This document shows positions 53,907-62,404 of a stretch of 64,000 nt of DNA, one piece after another. This DNA is from Sediminibacterium soli (GTDB taxonomy: Bacteria; Bacteroidota; Bacteroidia; Chitinophagales; Chitinophagaceae): the NCBI RefSeq assembly GCF_009939225.1, contig NZ_JAACJR010000008.1:307107-371106 (forward strand), given 5' to 3'. The notes beneath the pieces were generated by a model. It was not told the origin of the DNA and made no database searches. It worked only from the letters and a program-made list of their open reading frames with translations. The translations under genes and the position numbers were made by a program. Position 1 is the stretch's first letter. Every line of letters starts with the position of its first letter.

Positions 53907-53984
53907 TTAGAATTTTTCAGGTTTTACTAGTACGTAGCCCAGGTATACAAAGACCAGTATCGCTACAATGAACAGATAGATCAT
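53907..53984 (-). CDS. kdpF: KdpF, small stabilising subunit
   Basis: A 25-residue single-helix peptide (MIYLFIVAILVFVYLGY, then VLVKPEKF) between the upstream region and kdpA. Its size, helix and VKPEKF end fit KdpF, which stabilises the Kdp complex. It is too short for routine gene calls. It ends 2 bp before kdpA. Confidence 0.85.
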   Translation of the reverse strand: MIYLFIVAILVFVYLGYVLVKPEKF

Positions 53985-53987
53985 GTG

Positions 53988-54071
53988 TCAGATTTTTTCG
54001 AACCAGTGAATGAATTTGAAGAACAGGGCAAATCCAAGTATGCCCGCGAACAGTAAAATGATGGTAAGCAT
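53988..54071 (-). CDS. Possible 27-residue membrane peptide upstream of kdpF
   Basis: ATG 54071 opens a 27-codon frame (MLTIILLFAGILGFALF, then FKFIHWFEKI) that ends 3 bp before the kdpF start. It is a single hydrophobic helix with a short charged tail, much like KdpF. It could be an extra small Kdp subunit or a leader peptide, but the frame is open upstream without a clear ribosome-binding site, so it may be fortuitous. Confidence 0.4.
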   Translation of the reverse strand: MLTIILLFAGILGFALFFKFIHWFEKI

Positions 54072-54202
54072 GTTGAACGGTTTGGCTTTAGATCGCCAAA
54101 CCAGGTGCCTAAAATCGATGAAAGTCAGCGCAAAGCCCCGAAATCCACGCCAGGCAATGGTTTCGCTGATTAATCATTGTTTTACAGACCGGCACTTACA
54201 AC

Positions 54203-54227
54203 AAAAAACCCTTCCAAAATGGAAGGG
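54203..54227 (-). terminator. Terminator of the sigma-54 regulator gene
   Basis: On the minus strand CCCTTCC and GGAAGGG pair around ATTTT, followed by TTTTTT. It lies 22 bp downstream of the regulator stop and so separates it from the kdp promoter region (54072-54202). Confidence 0.85.
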
Positions 54228-54248
54228 TCGTATATCAAAATGAAAGGA

Positions 54249-55580
54249 TCAGCGGATATCGTATTCTTCGATCTTCCTGTATAAAGTGGTCAGCCCGATA
54301 CCCAGGAGTTCTGCTGTCTTGGTCTTATTTCCGTTCGTTATCTGTAAAACCCTTCTGATATGCATCTTCTCCACGGCCGCCAATGAAAGATGATGCTGTC
54401 CTGCGTTTCCCTGCCTTTGAATATCGTAGGGCAACTGGGCTGGTGTTATCTCTTCACCCTCTGTAAGTATGACTGCGCGCTCCAATACATTCTTTAATTC
54501 GCGGATATTACCTTTCCACTGGTGCTGCTTCAATAGTTGCAGAGCCCCCGCGTTTAATTTTAGTATCGGCTGGTTTTCTTTCAGTGCATACTTTTTCAGG
54601 AAATGATCCGATAAAGCCACAATATCATCGGGTCTGGCCCTTAATGGCGGCAGCGTAAGACTAAACACGTTTAACCTGTAAAAAAGATCCTCCCTGAAAT
54701 GTCCGTTGCGTATATCCGCTTCAAGATCGCGATTGGTAGCGGCAACGATACGGATGTCTACCAGCGTGGTCTTTTCGTCGCCCAGCCGTATGAACTCGCC
54801 ATTTTCGAGTACCCGCAACAACTTGGCCTGGAGTTCCAATGGCAGCTCGCCTATTTCATCCAGGAACAGGGTACCTTTATCTGCCAGTTGTATGAGTCCT
54901 TTTTTGTCTTTGGATGCTCCCGTATAAGCTCCGGCTTTGTGTCCGAACAATTCCCCTTCCAGGAGGTCTTTGGTAAATGCGCTGCAGTTGATCGCGATAA
55001 ACGAATGACCGGCCCTTTTTGATCCTGAATGGATGGCGCCGGCAAATACCTCTTTGCCGGTTCCTGTTTCGCCCAACAACAATACGGCGGCATCAGACAA
55101 GGCAATTTTCTTGGCTAGTTGCATCGCCTCATGGATGACAGGGCTGTTGCCGATGATATTGTCGAAATCGTACCCGCTTTTTTCGCGGATGCTGACGGCC
55201 TTTATGCGATTACCCGAAACCCGTGTTACCGCCTGGTGCAGTAAAGGAATGATCCTGTCGTTATCATTGCCTTTGGTAATATAATCGAATGCGCCATTCT
55301 TGATGGCCTGTACCCCATCACCGATATTACCGTAGGCGGTAAGCAGGATGCACTCTATAACAGGATAAGCTGCCTTCAGTTGTTTCACAAAGTCAACACC
55401 GTTCCCATCGGGCAACTTTACATCGCAGAGTACTACATCCACCTGTCTTCGTCCGAGTACCGAAAGACCTGCTTTAATGCTGGCTGCCTCTTCCACTGTA
55501 AAGCCTTCCAGACCGATAATCCGGGAAAGCAGTTTCCGAAGAGCATCTTCGTCGTCGATTATCAGTACTGATGCAGACAT
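54249..55580 (-). CDS. Sigma-54-dependent response regulator (NtrC type), likely kdp activator
   Basis: The start is ATG 55580 (MSASVLIIDDEDALRKLL), 443 residues. A receiver domain (~1-120; phosphorylated Asp in DVVLCDVKLPDG, Lys in YITKGN) precedes an AAA+ domain. That domain carries Walker A GETGTGKE, the sigma-54-contacting GAYTGA and Walker B DEIGELPL. A Fis-type HTH ends the protein (NKTKTAELLGIGLTTLYRKI). It lies upstream of kdpFABC, and since no KdpE is present it is the best candidate partner of the kdp kinase. No convincing -24/-12 promoter was seen ahead of kdpF. Confidence 0.9.
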   Translation of the reverse strand: MSASVLIIDDEDALRKLLSRIIGLEGFTVEEAASIKAGLSVLGRRQVDVVLCDVKLPDGNGVDFVKQLKAAYPVIECILLTAYGNIGDGVQAIKNGAFDYITKGNDNDRIIPLLHQAVTRVSGNRIKAVSIREKSGYDFDNIIGNSPVIHEAMQLAKKIALSDAAVLLLGETGTGKEVFAGAIHSGSKRAGHSFIAINCSAFTKDLLEGELFGHKAGAYTGASKDKKGLIQLADKGTLFLDEIGELPLELQAKLLRVLENGEFIRLGDEKTTLVDIRIVAATNRDLEADIRNGHFREDLFYRLNVFSLTLPPLRARPDDIVALSDHFLKKYALKENQPILKLNAGALQLLKQHQWKGNIRELKNVLERAVILTEGEEITPAQLPYDIQRQGNAGQHHLSLAAVEKMHIRRVLQITNGNKTKTAELLGIGLTTLYRKIEEYDIR

Positions 55581-55944
55581 AGAACAAAAGTAATTGTAAC
55601 GCATATTATCTGGAAATACAAAAAATAAATCATTGGGAAAGGTTTGAAGGCTGAACAAAGACTTTGGGTACATTTTTCAAATGGAACCTGGGGCAAGAGC
55701 CTTTACCGATAGACCGCTGTATGCCGGAACGGGCTTTTAGGATAATTGATCGTACCTTGGTGCAGATTTTGCAGTCACTGATAAACCCGACCGGGCCGTT
55801 AAACATCCGCCACTGAAAAATACAAACCCATCCAACGACTCCCCTGCCGCCGGCAGTTCAGCCAGGCAGGATTTCCTGCTCAGGTTAAGCGATGCCCTGC
55901 GTAACCTGTCGGATGCCGCCGAAATACAACGCACCGCCTCCTGT

Positions 55945-57468
55945 ATGCTGGGCGAACACCTGCAGGTAGGACGCGCACTGTATGTGGAAGTGGAAGGCGA
56001 GGGGCCCGATACCGTTGCGGCCATCGTTCGGCAATATGTACGCGATCTTCCCCCTGTTCCGGATAAAGTTCCCTATGTGGCTTTTTGCGACGGATTTATC
56101 GGCGAGCTGTACCGCACCGACCAGACCGTGGTGGTAACCGATTCGGAAACAGACCCGCGTTTCGACGAAGCGGTGCGTGCCTCCTGGCGTACCATTCGGG
56201 TGCGTGCCTCCGTATCGCTTGCGCTCAATAAACAGGGACGCGAGCAGGTGATCTTCGGTCTTCACAACGAAGGACCGAGACAATGGACCGAGGACGAAAT
56301 ACGCCTGGTACGGGAGGTGGCGGAACGAACCTGGGCCGATGCGGAACGCGCACGTGCAGAAAATGCACTGCGCCAGCGTGAGATCAAATACCGCACCCTT
56401 TTTGAAACCATGGGCCAGAGTTATTCGATGGTCAAAATGATCCGCGATGAATCGGGCAAAGCCGTGGATGCACGCATGCTGGAACTGAACCCGGCCTTTG
56501 AACGCCTGATGGGCATACCGGTGTCGGAAGCAATCAACCGCACACTGCTGGAAGTGTTTCCCCAGATCGAAGATTCCTGGATACAGGTCTATGAACAGGT
56601 GATCACGCAAAACACCCCGCAGCGCATCGAACACCGGTTTGCTGCCATGGACAAATGGTTTCAGGTATATGCCTACCCCGTGGCGGATGACCAGCTGCTA
56701 TTGCTGTCGGAAAACATCACCGAACGCAAAAAAGCCGACGAAGCGTTGCAGGCCAGTGAAATCGAATTGAAACGATTGCTGAAACTGCGGGATGATTTTA
56801 TCGGCGTGGCAAGCCATGAACTCAAAACGCCTGTTACGAGCATGAAGGTCTACGGCGAGATCGTAAAGGAAAAAATGGAACTGATCGGTACCCCGCAGGA
56901 TGCCGATATGGTGTCAAAACTCAATGGCCAGATCGACCGGCTGATCCATCTGATCAACACATTGCTCGATACCACCCGTATTGCAGAGGGACAATTGCGG
57001 CTGGCGCTTGAATCGCTGGATCTCTGCGAACTGGTGGAAGACCGCGTAAACGAGTTAAGACCCACCACCGGTCACCGGTTTACTATACAGGCCGAGCAAC
57101 CGTTGCCCCGCCTGCCGGCCGACCGCGAACGCATTGGCCAGGTACTGACCAACCTGCTGTCCAACGCAATCAAATATTCTCCCAAAACAAGCGAGATCGT
57201 GGTTACCTGCACCCGGCGGGAACATACCGCCGAGATCAGCGTGAGCGACCAGGGTTTGGGCATACCCGAATCGGATCAGTCAAAAATCTTTGACCGCTTT
57301 TACCGGGTGATTTCGGAGAACAGGAGCACCTACCCGGGTATGGGGCTGGGTCTGTATATCGCATCACAGATCATAACCCGCCATCATGGAAAACTCTGGC
57401 TCCGCAGCGCGCCCGGCAAAGGATCCACTTTCATTTTTTCACTCCCCTATTCAACCCCGCGGCCATGA
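55945..57468 (+). CDS. GAF-PAS sensor histidine kinase, N-terminus unclear
   Basis: From ATG 55945 the protein has 507 residues: most of a GAF domain (~1-140), a PAS domain (~145-270) and kinase parts. The H-box is FIGVASHELKTPVTSMKVYG, followed by NLLSNAIKYSPK, DQGLGIPES and GMGLGLYIASQI. The GAF homology continues upstream in frame (ARQDFLLRLSDALRNLSDAA, encoded near 55860-55917) to a TGA near 55747-55749, with no ATG, GTG or TTG between. So the true start is a rare codon or the 5' end was lost. It is cytoplasmic and overlaps the receiver gene by 4 bases. Confidence 0.82.
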   Translation: MLGEHLQVGRALYVEVEGEGPDTVAAIVRQYVRDLPPVPDKVPYVAFCDGFIGELYRTDQTVVVTDSETDPRFDEAVRASWRTIRVRASVSLALNKQGREQVIFGLHNEGPRQWTEDEIRLVREVAERTWADAERARAENALRQREIKYRTLFETMGQSYSMVKMIRDESGKAVDARMLELNPAFERLMGIPVSEAINRTLLEVFPQIEDSWIQVYEQVITQNTPQRIEHRFAAMDKWFQVYAYPVADDQLLLLSENITERKKADEALQASEIELKRLLKLRDDFIGVASHELKTPVTSMKVYGEIVKEKMELIGTPQDADMVSKLNGQIDRLIHLINTLLDTTRIAEGQLRLALESLDLCELVEDRVNELRPTTGHRFTIQAEQPLPRLPADRERIGQVLTNLLSNAIKYSPKTSEIVVTCTRREHTAEISVSDQGLGIPESDQSKIFDRFYRVISENRSTYPGMGLGLYIASQIITRHHGKLWLRSAPGKGSTFIFSLPYSTPRP

Positions 57469-57830
57469 TGAAAATGATCCTCGTGGAAGACGACTATGCA
57501 ATCCGCGATGCATTCTCCGCCATCTTTACCCCGCCCGGCTACGAACTTACCGCACTCGATACCGGGGAGCCCATATGGAATACCGGCATTGCATCCCCCG
57601 ATATCTTTGTCCTCGATAAAAACATTGCCGGAACAGATGGCGGCGAGCTATGCCGCTTTATCAAACAGGCACCAAAATACCGGAACATTCCGGTACTGCT
57701 GCTGTCTGCCAGTCCCGACCTGGCTGAAACGGAGGCGGGCAGCTGCGCGGACGGTTACCTGGAAAAACCGTTTACCATCAGCGCCATCAAAGCGATCGTG
57801 GACCGGCATGCCGTTTCCTTTCCCCGCTGA
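57465..57830 (+). CDS. Single-domain response regulator (CheY-like)
   Basis: A 121-residue receiver with the acidic pair VEDD near the start, the phosphorylated Asp in DIFVLDKNI (~residue 51) and the Lys in YLEKPF. No output domain is present, so it works by protein contact or phosphotransfer. Its ATG overlaps the kinase stop (ATGA), making the kinase its obvious donor. Confidence 0.88.
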   Translation: MMKMILVEDDYAIRDAFSAIFTPPGYELTALDTGEPIWNTGIASPDIFVLDKNIAGTDGGELCRFIKQAPKYRNIPVLLLSASPDLAETEAGSCADGYLEKPFTISAIKAIVDRHAVSFPR

Positions 57831-57941
57831 TCGCGGGACGCCGCCATTACCGCAGCGAACAGATGCGATAGCGGCCTGGTTTACCGGGCTTTGTTTTGTT
57901 CATTTAAATACGTATCCTTGGTCATACAAATCGTTCCGATC

Positions 57942-58316
57942 ATGAAAAAAGTAACCGGCATAGGAGGCATCTTTTTCAAATGCGAAGACACGCAAAAAAT
58001 GAAAGACTGGTATGCAAAGAACCTCGGCATCGAGTCGGGAGAATATGGCGGCGGTTTTGAATGGCGGGAAAAAGACAATGCAGAGCAGCTGGGTTATACT
58101 GCCTGGAATACTTTTCCGGCAAATACAAAGTACTTTGATCCCTCCAAAAAAGAATTCATGATCAATTACCGGGTTGCCAACCTGGAAGCACTGGTAGAGA
58201 CATTGAAGAAAGAGGGCGTAACCATTATCGACGAGATCAGTTCTTACGACTACGGCAAATTCGTGCATATCCTGGATCCCGAGGGCAATGCAATTGAACT
58301 CTGGGAACCTGCGTAA
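57942..58316 (+). CDS. VOC-family (glyoxalase/bleomycin-resistance fold) protein
   Basis: The start is ATG 57942 (MKKVTGIGGIFFKCEDTQK), 124 residues. It shows the VOC halves: DTQKMKDWYAKNLGIESG at the N-terminus and VHILDPEGNAIELWEP at the C-terminus, where the Glu of ELWEP is the usual metal ligand. VOC proteins bind a divalent metal and act on varied small substrates; the substrate here is unknown. A strong terminator follows. Confidence 0.88.
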   Translation: MKKVTGIGGIFFKCEDTQKMKDWYAKNLGIESGEYGGGFEWREKDNAEQLGYTAWNTFPANTKYFDPSKKEFMINYRVANLEALVETLKKEGVTIIDEISSYDYGKFVHILDPEGNAIELWEPA

Positions 58317-58335
58317 AAGACACCAGGTCTATTAT

Positions 58336-58374
58336 AAAAGAAAGCGTTTTGTTGAGGCAAAGCGCTTTTCTTTT
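58336..58374. terminator. Bidirectional-looking terminator between VOC and receiver genes
   Basis: AAAAGAAAGCG (58336-58346) pairs with CGCTTTTCTTTT (58363-58374) with one bulged T. A and T tracts on either side allow use from both strands. The rest of the gap to 58650 holds no gene that I can support. Confidence 0.65.
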
Positions 58375-58650
58375 ATCGGTGCCCCCATGCCCGGGCGCTA
58401 AAAAGGGACCCGCCATAAACACAGGGGTCCGTTTCGTAACTGTTCTCCTATTGTTGTGTTGCTTTTATTTTTTCGCTGCCGGTTGCCGGCTGTGCATCGC
58501 AGCAACGACAGCGCTTACCGGGAAGTCCATAAATTATGCCCGCAGAATGCCGGTTTCAGGGTGGAATAAAATCCGCGATGCAGCAAAATGCCGGGCTGCT
58601 GCTCCGCCATGGGGGAAGTTTACGAAAAAAATATCGGGTGGGGAACAGGA

Positions 58651-59004
58651 TCAGCCGATCAGTTTAGCGATGGTATCGCGTAGCACCGAAAGGGAAAAAG
58701 GTTTGGTGATCACCGCATCGGCGCCGATCTCGGCGGCCAGCAGCACGATGGAAGGGCTTGCAGAAAACATCACCACCGGAACATGGCGGTAGGCGCTGCT
58801 TTGTTTGATGAACAGCCAGATATCGGTGCCGCTTACACCCGGCAGGTTTTTATCGATCAGGAACACATCGGGCGCCATCACCTGTTCAGAGAGTATCTGC
58901 GAGCCTTCTTCGTGGAGGGATAATGCTATATCGCCGTTTGTAAACACCAGGGATAAGGCATCCCTGATCGCTTCATCGTCTTCCACAACCAGAAGTTTCT
59001 TCAT
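58651..59004 (-). CDS. Single-domain response regulator (CheY-like)
   Basis: A 117-residue receiver: VVEDDEAIRDAL at the start, phosphorylated Asp in DVFLIDKNLPG, VVMFSAS and the Lys in VITKPFS. It is clearly related to the 57465-57830 receiver (same VEDD/AIRDA and IDKN pattern), so local duplication is likely. It is divergent from the PAS kinase starting at 59159, which may be its partner. Confidence 0.87.
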   Translation of the reverse strand: MKKLLVVEDDEAIRDALSLVFTNGDIALSLHEEGSQILSEQVMAPDVFLIDKNLPGVSGTDIWLFIKQSSAYRHVPVVMFSASPSIVLLAAEIGADAVITKPFSLSVLRDTIAKLIG

Positions 59005-59158
59005 GATCGGTTCCTGTTTTCAGGACAAATACCAAGTATGGGCCGGTGAAGTTATCTTTTTTCTGCCCAAAAAAAACGCCATCTTTGCTGCGGTCTTGCA
59101 AGACCGCATGTCAAAACGATCGTTATGGATCATTTACATCGCTAAGCGAACATCCAAT

Positions 59159-60313
59159 ATGCCAGAGGAAACCCAACGTTTCACCAATGATTTTACGGCA
59201 TACCTGATCGATGCCACTATCGACGGTACCATCGTACTCGATCCCGATTACCGCGTGCAATTATGGAACAGGCAGTGCAGCCTGTTTACCGGTATCAGCG
59301 AAGCGGATGCGGTCGGCAGGCATTTTTTTTCCGTTCTTCCCGGCATCGGCACTCACCAGCCCTCGCTTGATGCGCTGCAGCAGGCAAAAAACGGATACCA
59401 TTCTTTTATTGCAGCTGAACATTCGGCGTACCCGGAAGGAAAATATGAGAGCCACTGTATTCCCATCAGAACGGGCACTGCAACGGTTACCGCCATCATG
59501 CTGGTGCTTCACGATGTATCGCACCGCATAAAAACCGAAACCTCGCTCAAAGAACTGAACCGTTCCTTAGCCGGCAAGAACAGGGAGTTAAAACGGCAGA
59601 ACGCCGAGTTACAGGCCTATTCCCATCTCACAAGCCACGAGTTCAAGGAACCGATGCAGCATATCTACACCAGCGTAGAGCATTTACTGACGGAAGAATC
59701 GGGGAAGTTATCCGCAAGCGGAAAAATATCCTTCCGGCACATACAGGGGGCATTGCAGCGCATGCGGTTACTGGCCGACGACCTGCTGAACCTGTCCGGC
59801 CGTTCCCGCCAGTCTTCCGGCTTCGCCGATGTTGATCTGCAGACCGTGCTGTCTATTACCGTAAGCAGGCTGCAGGAACCCATTGCCGCAAGCGGCGCCA
59901 TCGTACACGCCGCTAACCTGCCGGTGTACAGGGGTAACCAGGTAATGCTGGCGCAGCTGTTCCAGCACATCATCGGCAATGCGCTGAAATTTCAGGTACC
60001 GGGTAACCGGCCCGTAATCGGTATCAGCACAGAAAGCGTAAGCGGCACCGGTTTGTCCTTTAAAGAGGCAGATCCATCCGCCACCTACCTGGTCATCCGG
60101 TTTACCGATAACGGCATCGGTTTCGACCCGCAGTATGCAAAAGATATTTTCCGCGTGTTTATGCGTATCGATAAGAAAAGGTTCGGAGGATCGGGCGTGG
60201 GGCTTGCGCTCTGCAAAAAGATCACCGAACTGCACGGCGGCTTTATTGAAGCGGAAAGTGCGCCGGGGAAAGGCAGTGTGTTTCATTGCTACCTTGAAGA
60301 GAATCTTGCCTGA
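59159..60313 (+). CDS. PAS-domain histidine kinase, soluble
   Basis: From ATG 59159 (MPEETQRFTNDFTAYLID) the protein has 384 residues; ATG 59108 in frame would add 17. A PAS domain (~10-130, with YRVQLWNRQCSLFTGI) precedes a coiled coil. The phytochrome-like H-box SHLTSHEFKEPMQHIY and ATPase boxes IGNALKF, DNGIGFDPQYA and GSGVGLALCKKI follow. There are no membrane helices. Divergence from the 58651 receiver suggests a pair. A terminator-like stem follows. Confidence 0.85.
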   Translation: MPEETQRFTNDFTAYLIDATIDGTIVLDPDYRVQLWNRQCSLFTGISEADAVGRHFFSVLPGIGTHQPSLDALQQAKNGYHSFIAAEHSAYPEGKYESHCIPIRTGTATVTAIMLVLHDVSHRIKTETSLKELNRSLAGKNRELKRQNAELQAYSHLTSHEFKEPMQHIYTSVEHLLTEESGKLSASGKISFRHIQGALQRMRLLADDLLNLSGRSRQSSGFADVDLQTVLSITVSRLQEPIAASGAIVHAANLPVYRGNQVMLAQLFQHIIGNALKFQVPGNRPVIGISTESVSGTGLSFKEADPSATYLVIRFTDNGIGFDPQYAKDIFRVFMRIDKKRFGGSGVGLALCKKITELHGGFIEAESAPGKGSVFHCYLEENLA

Positions 60314-60331
60314 CCGTGCGGACTTTTAAAA

Positions 60332-60361
60332 CCGCAAACCCTATGCCGGTTTTTTTTGCGG
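60332..60361 (+). terminator. Terminator after the PAS kinase
   Basis: CCGCAAA (60332-60338) pairs with TTTGCGG (60355-60361). An alternative AACC/GGTT pairing followed by eight T is also possible. The rest of the gap to 60574 is G+C-rich with a GGCC-type palindrome near 60458-60473. Confidence 0.55.
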
Positions 60362-60574
60362 AAAATAAGGGTCACCCCGGGGCAGCCAACCGGCGGTTTC
60401 CGGCCTGTTTTGTGGAAGAAACGGGCGGCATATTTATTTGGCATATTAAACAAACGGCCAACCGGCCGTTCCCGGCCGCTGTCAGCGCCCGGTAGCTACA
60501 TATCCTCAGGCCCCTGCAATCAGCAGGCGGCAACTGCTGGCAGTTTCACTATTGTTATCACTTAAATCAATCTT

Positions 60575-60775
60575 ATGGCAACCAGGCAAAGAGGTAGTCA
60601 AAAACGCGATGCAATTTATGCAGGACTGGAAAGCTTTTTCCAGGAAATAGAGCAAAAATACAGCGTCACCCGCGAGGAGGTACTCCGCGTGGCGGGGGAG
60701 TTGGGTGCGATCAAGGGAAGGATCAATACATACTTCCTCGTAAATACCTATATCAAAAAGAAGCGAAGCCTATAG
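60575..60775 (+). CDS. Small basic protein of unknown function
   Basis: A 66-residue helical protein (YAGLESFFQEIEQKYSVTRE, VLRVAGELGAIKGRINTYF) with a basic start and end. No family recognised, but it has the composition of a real small protein, and an ATG with good coding usage. It precedes an XRE regulator by 97 bp. The role is unknown. Confidence 0.55.
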   Translation: MATRQRGSQKRDAIYAGLESFFQEIEQKYSVTREEVLRVAGELGAIKGRINTYFLVNTYIKKKRSL

Positions 60776-60872
60776 CATCTGTTTACGCAACCCGTTTATT
60801 TAACAAAGGAATTTTCCGTTTGGACCCGGTTCGCGGATCCAAACGTTACGGCTTTTGCCGTATCTTTTCATT

Positions 60873-61106
60873 ATGGAAATCAATGAAGCGGTTGTACTGC
60901 AGAAGCTCGGCAACAACCTCCGGCGACTGCGTGAAAAAAAAGGATGGAGTCTGCGCGATCTTTCGGACAGATGCGGAATCGACAACAGCAAGATATCCAA
61001 AATTGAAAAAGGAACGATCAATATCACCATATTAACCCTGATGCAATTGTCTATTGCACTGGATACGACCGCCACCGAATTACTTGGTAAACCCAGGAGA
61101 AAGTAA
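60873..61106 (+). CDS. XRE-type regulator
   Basis: The start ATG 60873 (MEINEAVVLQKLGNNL) gives 77 residues. The helix-turn-helix is SLRDLSDRCGIDNSKISKIE, followed by the usual LMQLSIALDTTATELLG helices. It is a DNA-binding repressor type protein; its target is unknown. It converges on the leftward gene at 61115. Confidence 0.85.
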   Translation: MEINEAVVLQKLGNNLRRLREKKGWSLRDLSDRCGIDNSKISKIEKGTINITILTLMQLSIALDTTATELLGKPRRK

Positions 61107-61114
61107 TTATCTGT

Positions 61115-61348
61115 TCATTCGTTCCCGTTTTTTTGTTCTCCGTTCATACCCGGAACGATAATCGCGCTGTTTTTTACAAATTGCTGCAGTTCTTCCAGCA
61201 TGGGCATGGTAAGCCAGGTATCCTGTATCACCTGTTCAATGGGCAACGACAGCAGCTGGCGCAGGGTAAGAACATGGTTTTGCAGACAGGCCGTTTTCAT
61301 CTCTTCGCTGAAAGGCAGGTCGGCAATAGCGTTATCAAGGTAATTCAT
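61115..61348 (-). CDS. Small protein resembling the RNA polymerase alpha C-terminal domain
   Basis: A 77-residue protein whose core (LPFSEEMKTACLQNHVLTLR, QLLSLPIEQVIQDTWLTM, PMLEELQQFVKN) follows the helix-hairpin-helix layout of alphaCTD (L-x-S--...NCL...T--DL...NFG-KSL-EI--F). It has no other domain. It overlaps the end of the upstream receiver gene by 14 bases, so both are made together. Binding to DNA or to RNA polymerase is a guess from fold resemblance. Confidence 0.55.
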   Translation of the reverse strand: MNYLDNAIADLPFSEEMKTACLQNHVLTLRQLLSLPIEQVIQDTWLTMPMLEELQQFVKNSAIIVPGMNGEQKNGNE

Positions 61349-61742
61349 ACAATCGTTTTACAGAATGATCAACATGTTCAAAAAGTTCCCGCACCACCAC
61401 AGACAACCCTTCGAGCGAGGACGGCTTCTGTATGCAGAAATCCGCGCCCGCTTCAATGGCCATTCCCGCAGCATACTCTATATGGTTGGAATACAGAACA
61501 ACCGGAACGGCTTTCAACCCGTGAACAGCGCGTATCCGGGCAATGCCTTCAATACCGTCTTTTACCGGCATGTTCATATCAATGAATATCATATCGGGTT
61601 TCAGGTAGTTCAGCATTTTCAGTGCATGATCCACACCCTGGGCCCAGGTACATTTGTGACCTGAACCGGCATATTTCAGCGCTTCCGAGAGAATGATCAT
61701 CTCGTCTTTATCATCGTCGATAAGTAATATGTGTCTTTTCAT
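61335..61742 (-). CDS. Single-domain response regulator (Rcp1-like)
   Basis: A 135-residue receiver with LLIDDDKDE at the start, phosphorylated Asp in DMIFIDMNMPVKDG (~residue 55), VVLYSNH and the Lys in CIQKPSS. It resembles the Rcp1-type receivers that partner phytochrome-like kinases. It is encoded in one unit with the alphaCTD-like protein. Confidence 0.85.
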   Translation of the reverse strand: MKRHILLIDDDKDEMIILSEALKYAGSGHKCTWAQGVDHALKMLNYLKPDMIFIDMNMPVKDGIEGIARIRAVHGLKAVPVVLYSNHIEYAAGMAIEAGADFCIQKPSSLEGLSVVVRELFEHVDHSVKRLYELP

Positions 61743-62010
61743 ACATTTTGGATTTATGCAACAAATAATGAACGTGCACAGACCGGGTCGTGGTCTGTGG
61801 TAAATAGCAAGCCATACGGCCCGGGAATAAGTTATGTAGCTGACGCGCTATCTGAAGCGATAGGGCGATATAAAGGTATCTGATTTCCGCGGGCTGGAAA
61901 ATTTATTATTCGATGTCCGCACATTGTATTTATTGGTGTAGACATTACGCTACAGCAAGCCGCAATCGGGCGCGCTACCAGTGCCACCGGCAGAATAAAC
62001 GGCAGCAACG

Positions 62011-62190
62011 TTATTGCGGGAAATTTGCGGAAATCTCCTTCAACTCCTTCTGCACCAGCAGGCTGGCTTCAAATATTTTTCTGTCTGTATCAGACAGGGC
62101 ATTTGCAGCGTTTGCAGTTGTTTTGTCCGCAACTTTCTTTTGTGTCTTTTTTTGCCATGCGGTGCCCCGCGGCTTTTTTCTTTTCTTCAT
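62011..62190 (-). CDS. Possible small basic protein
   Basis: ATG 62190 opens a 59-codon frame (MKKRKKPRGTAWQKKTQKKV, then DTDRKIFEASLLVQKELKEI). A Lys-rich half followed by an amphipathic helix could be a small nucleoid- or ribosome-linked protein. The frame is open further upstream without good coding character. I cannot exclude a chance frame. Confidence 0.4.
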   Translation of the reverse strand: MKKRKKPRGTAWQKKTQKKVADKTTANAANALSDTDRKIFEASLLVQKELKEISANFPQ

Positions 62191-62404
62191 ATCCTTTGTG
62201 CTACCCGCTGTAAAAACGGCATACCCGTTCATTGATGACCGCCCCTGTTGGGGTTTCCACAGAATAGGCTGTTCAGCTGTGGTATAAAAAGACCGCAGCG
62301 TGTAAAATACGCTACAAATCCCGGCAAACTGCACCAGCTGACCAATGGCACAATATTGTGAGCGCATTCCTTATATCATTACACTTCACACAAAAAAAAC
62401 AATC

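Noticed and set aside
54072..54202. Possible sigma-54 promoter ahead of kdpF
   Set aside because: Several GG and GC pairs occur, but none has the GG-N10-GC spacing with a good surrounding consensus.
55885..56634. 249-codon minus-strand frame
   Set aside because: It is the antisense shadow of the GAF-PAS kinase, whose motifs are clear on the plus strand.
58349..58792. Plus-strand frame with a hydrophobic start between VOC and receiver genes
   Set aside because: It begins inside a terminator hairpin, runs into the antisense of the receiver gene and has no recognisable domain.
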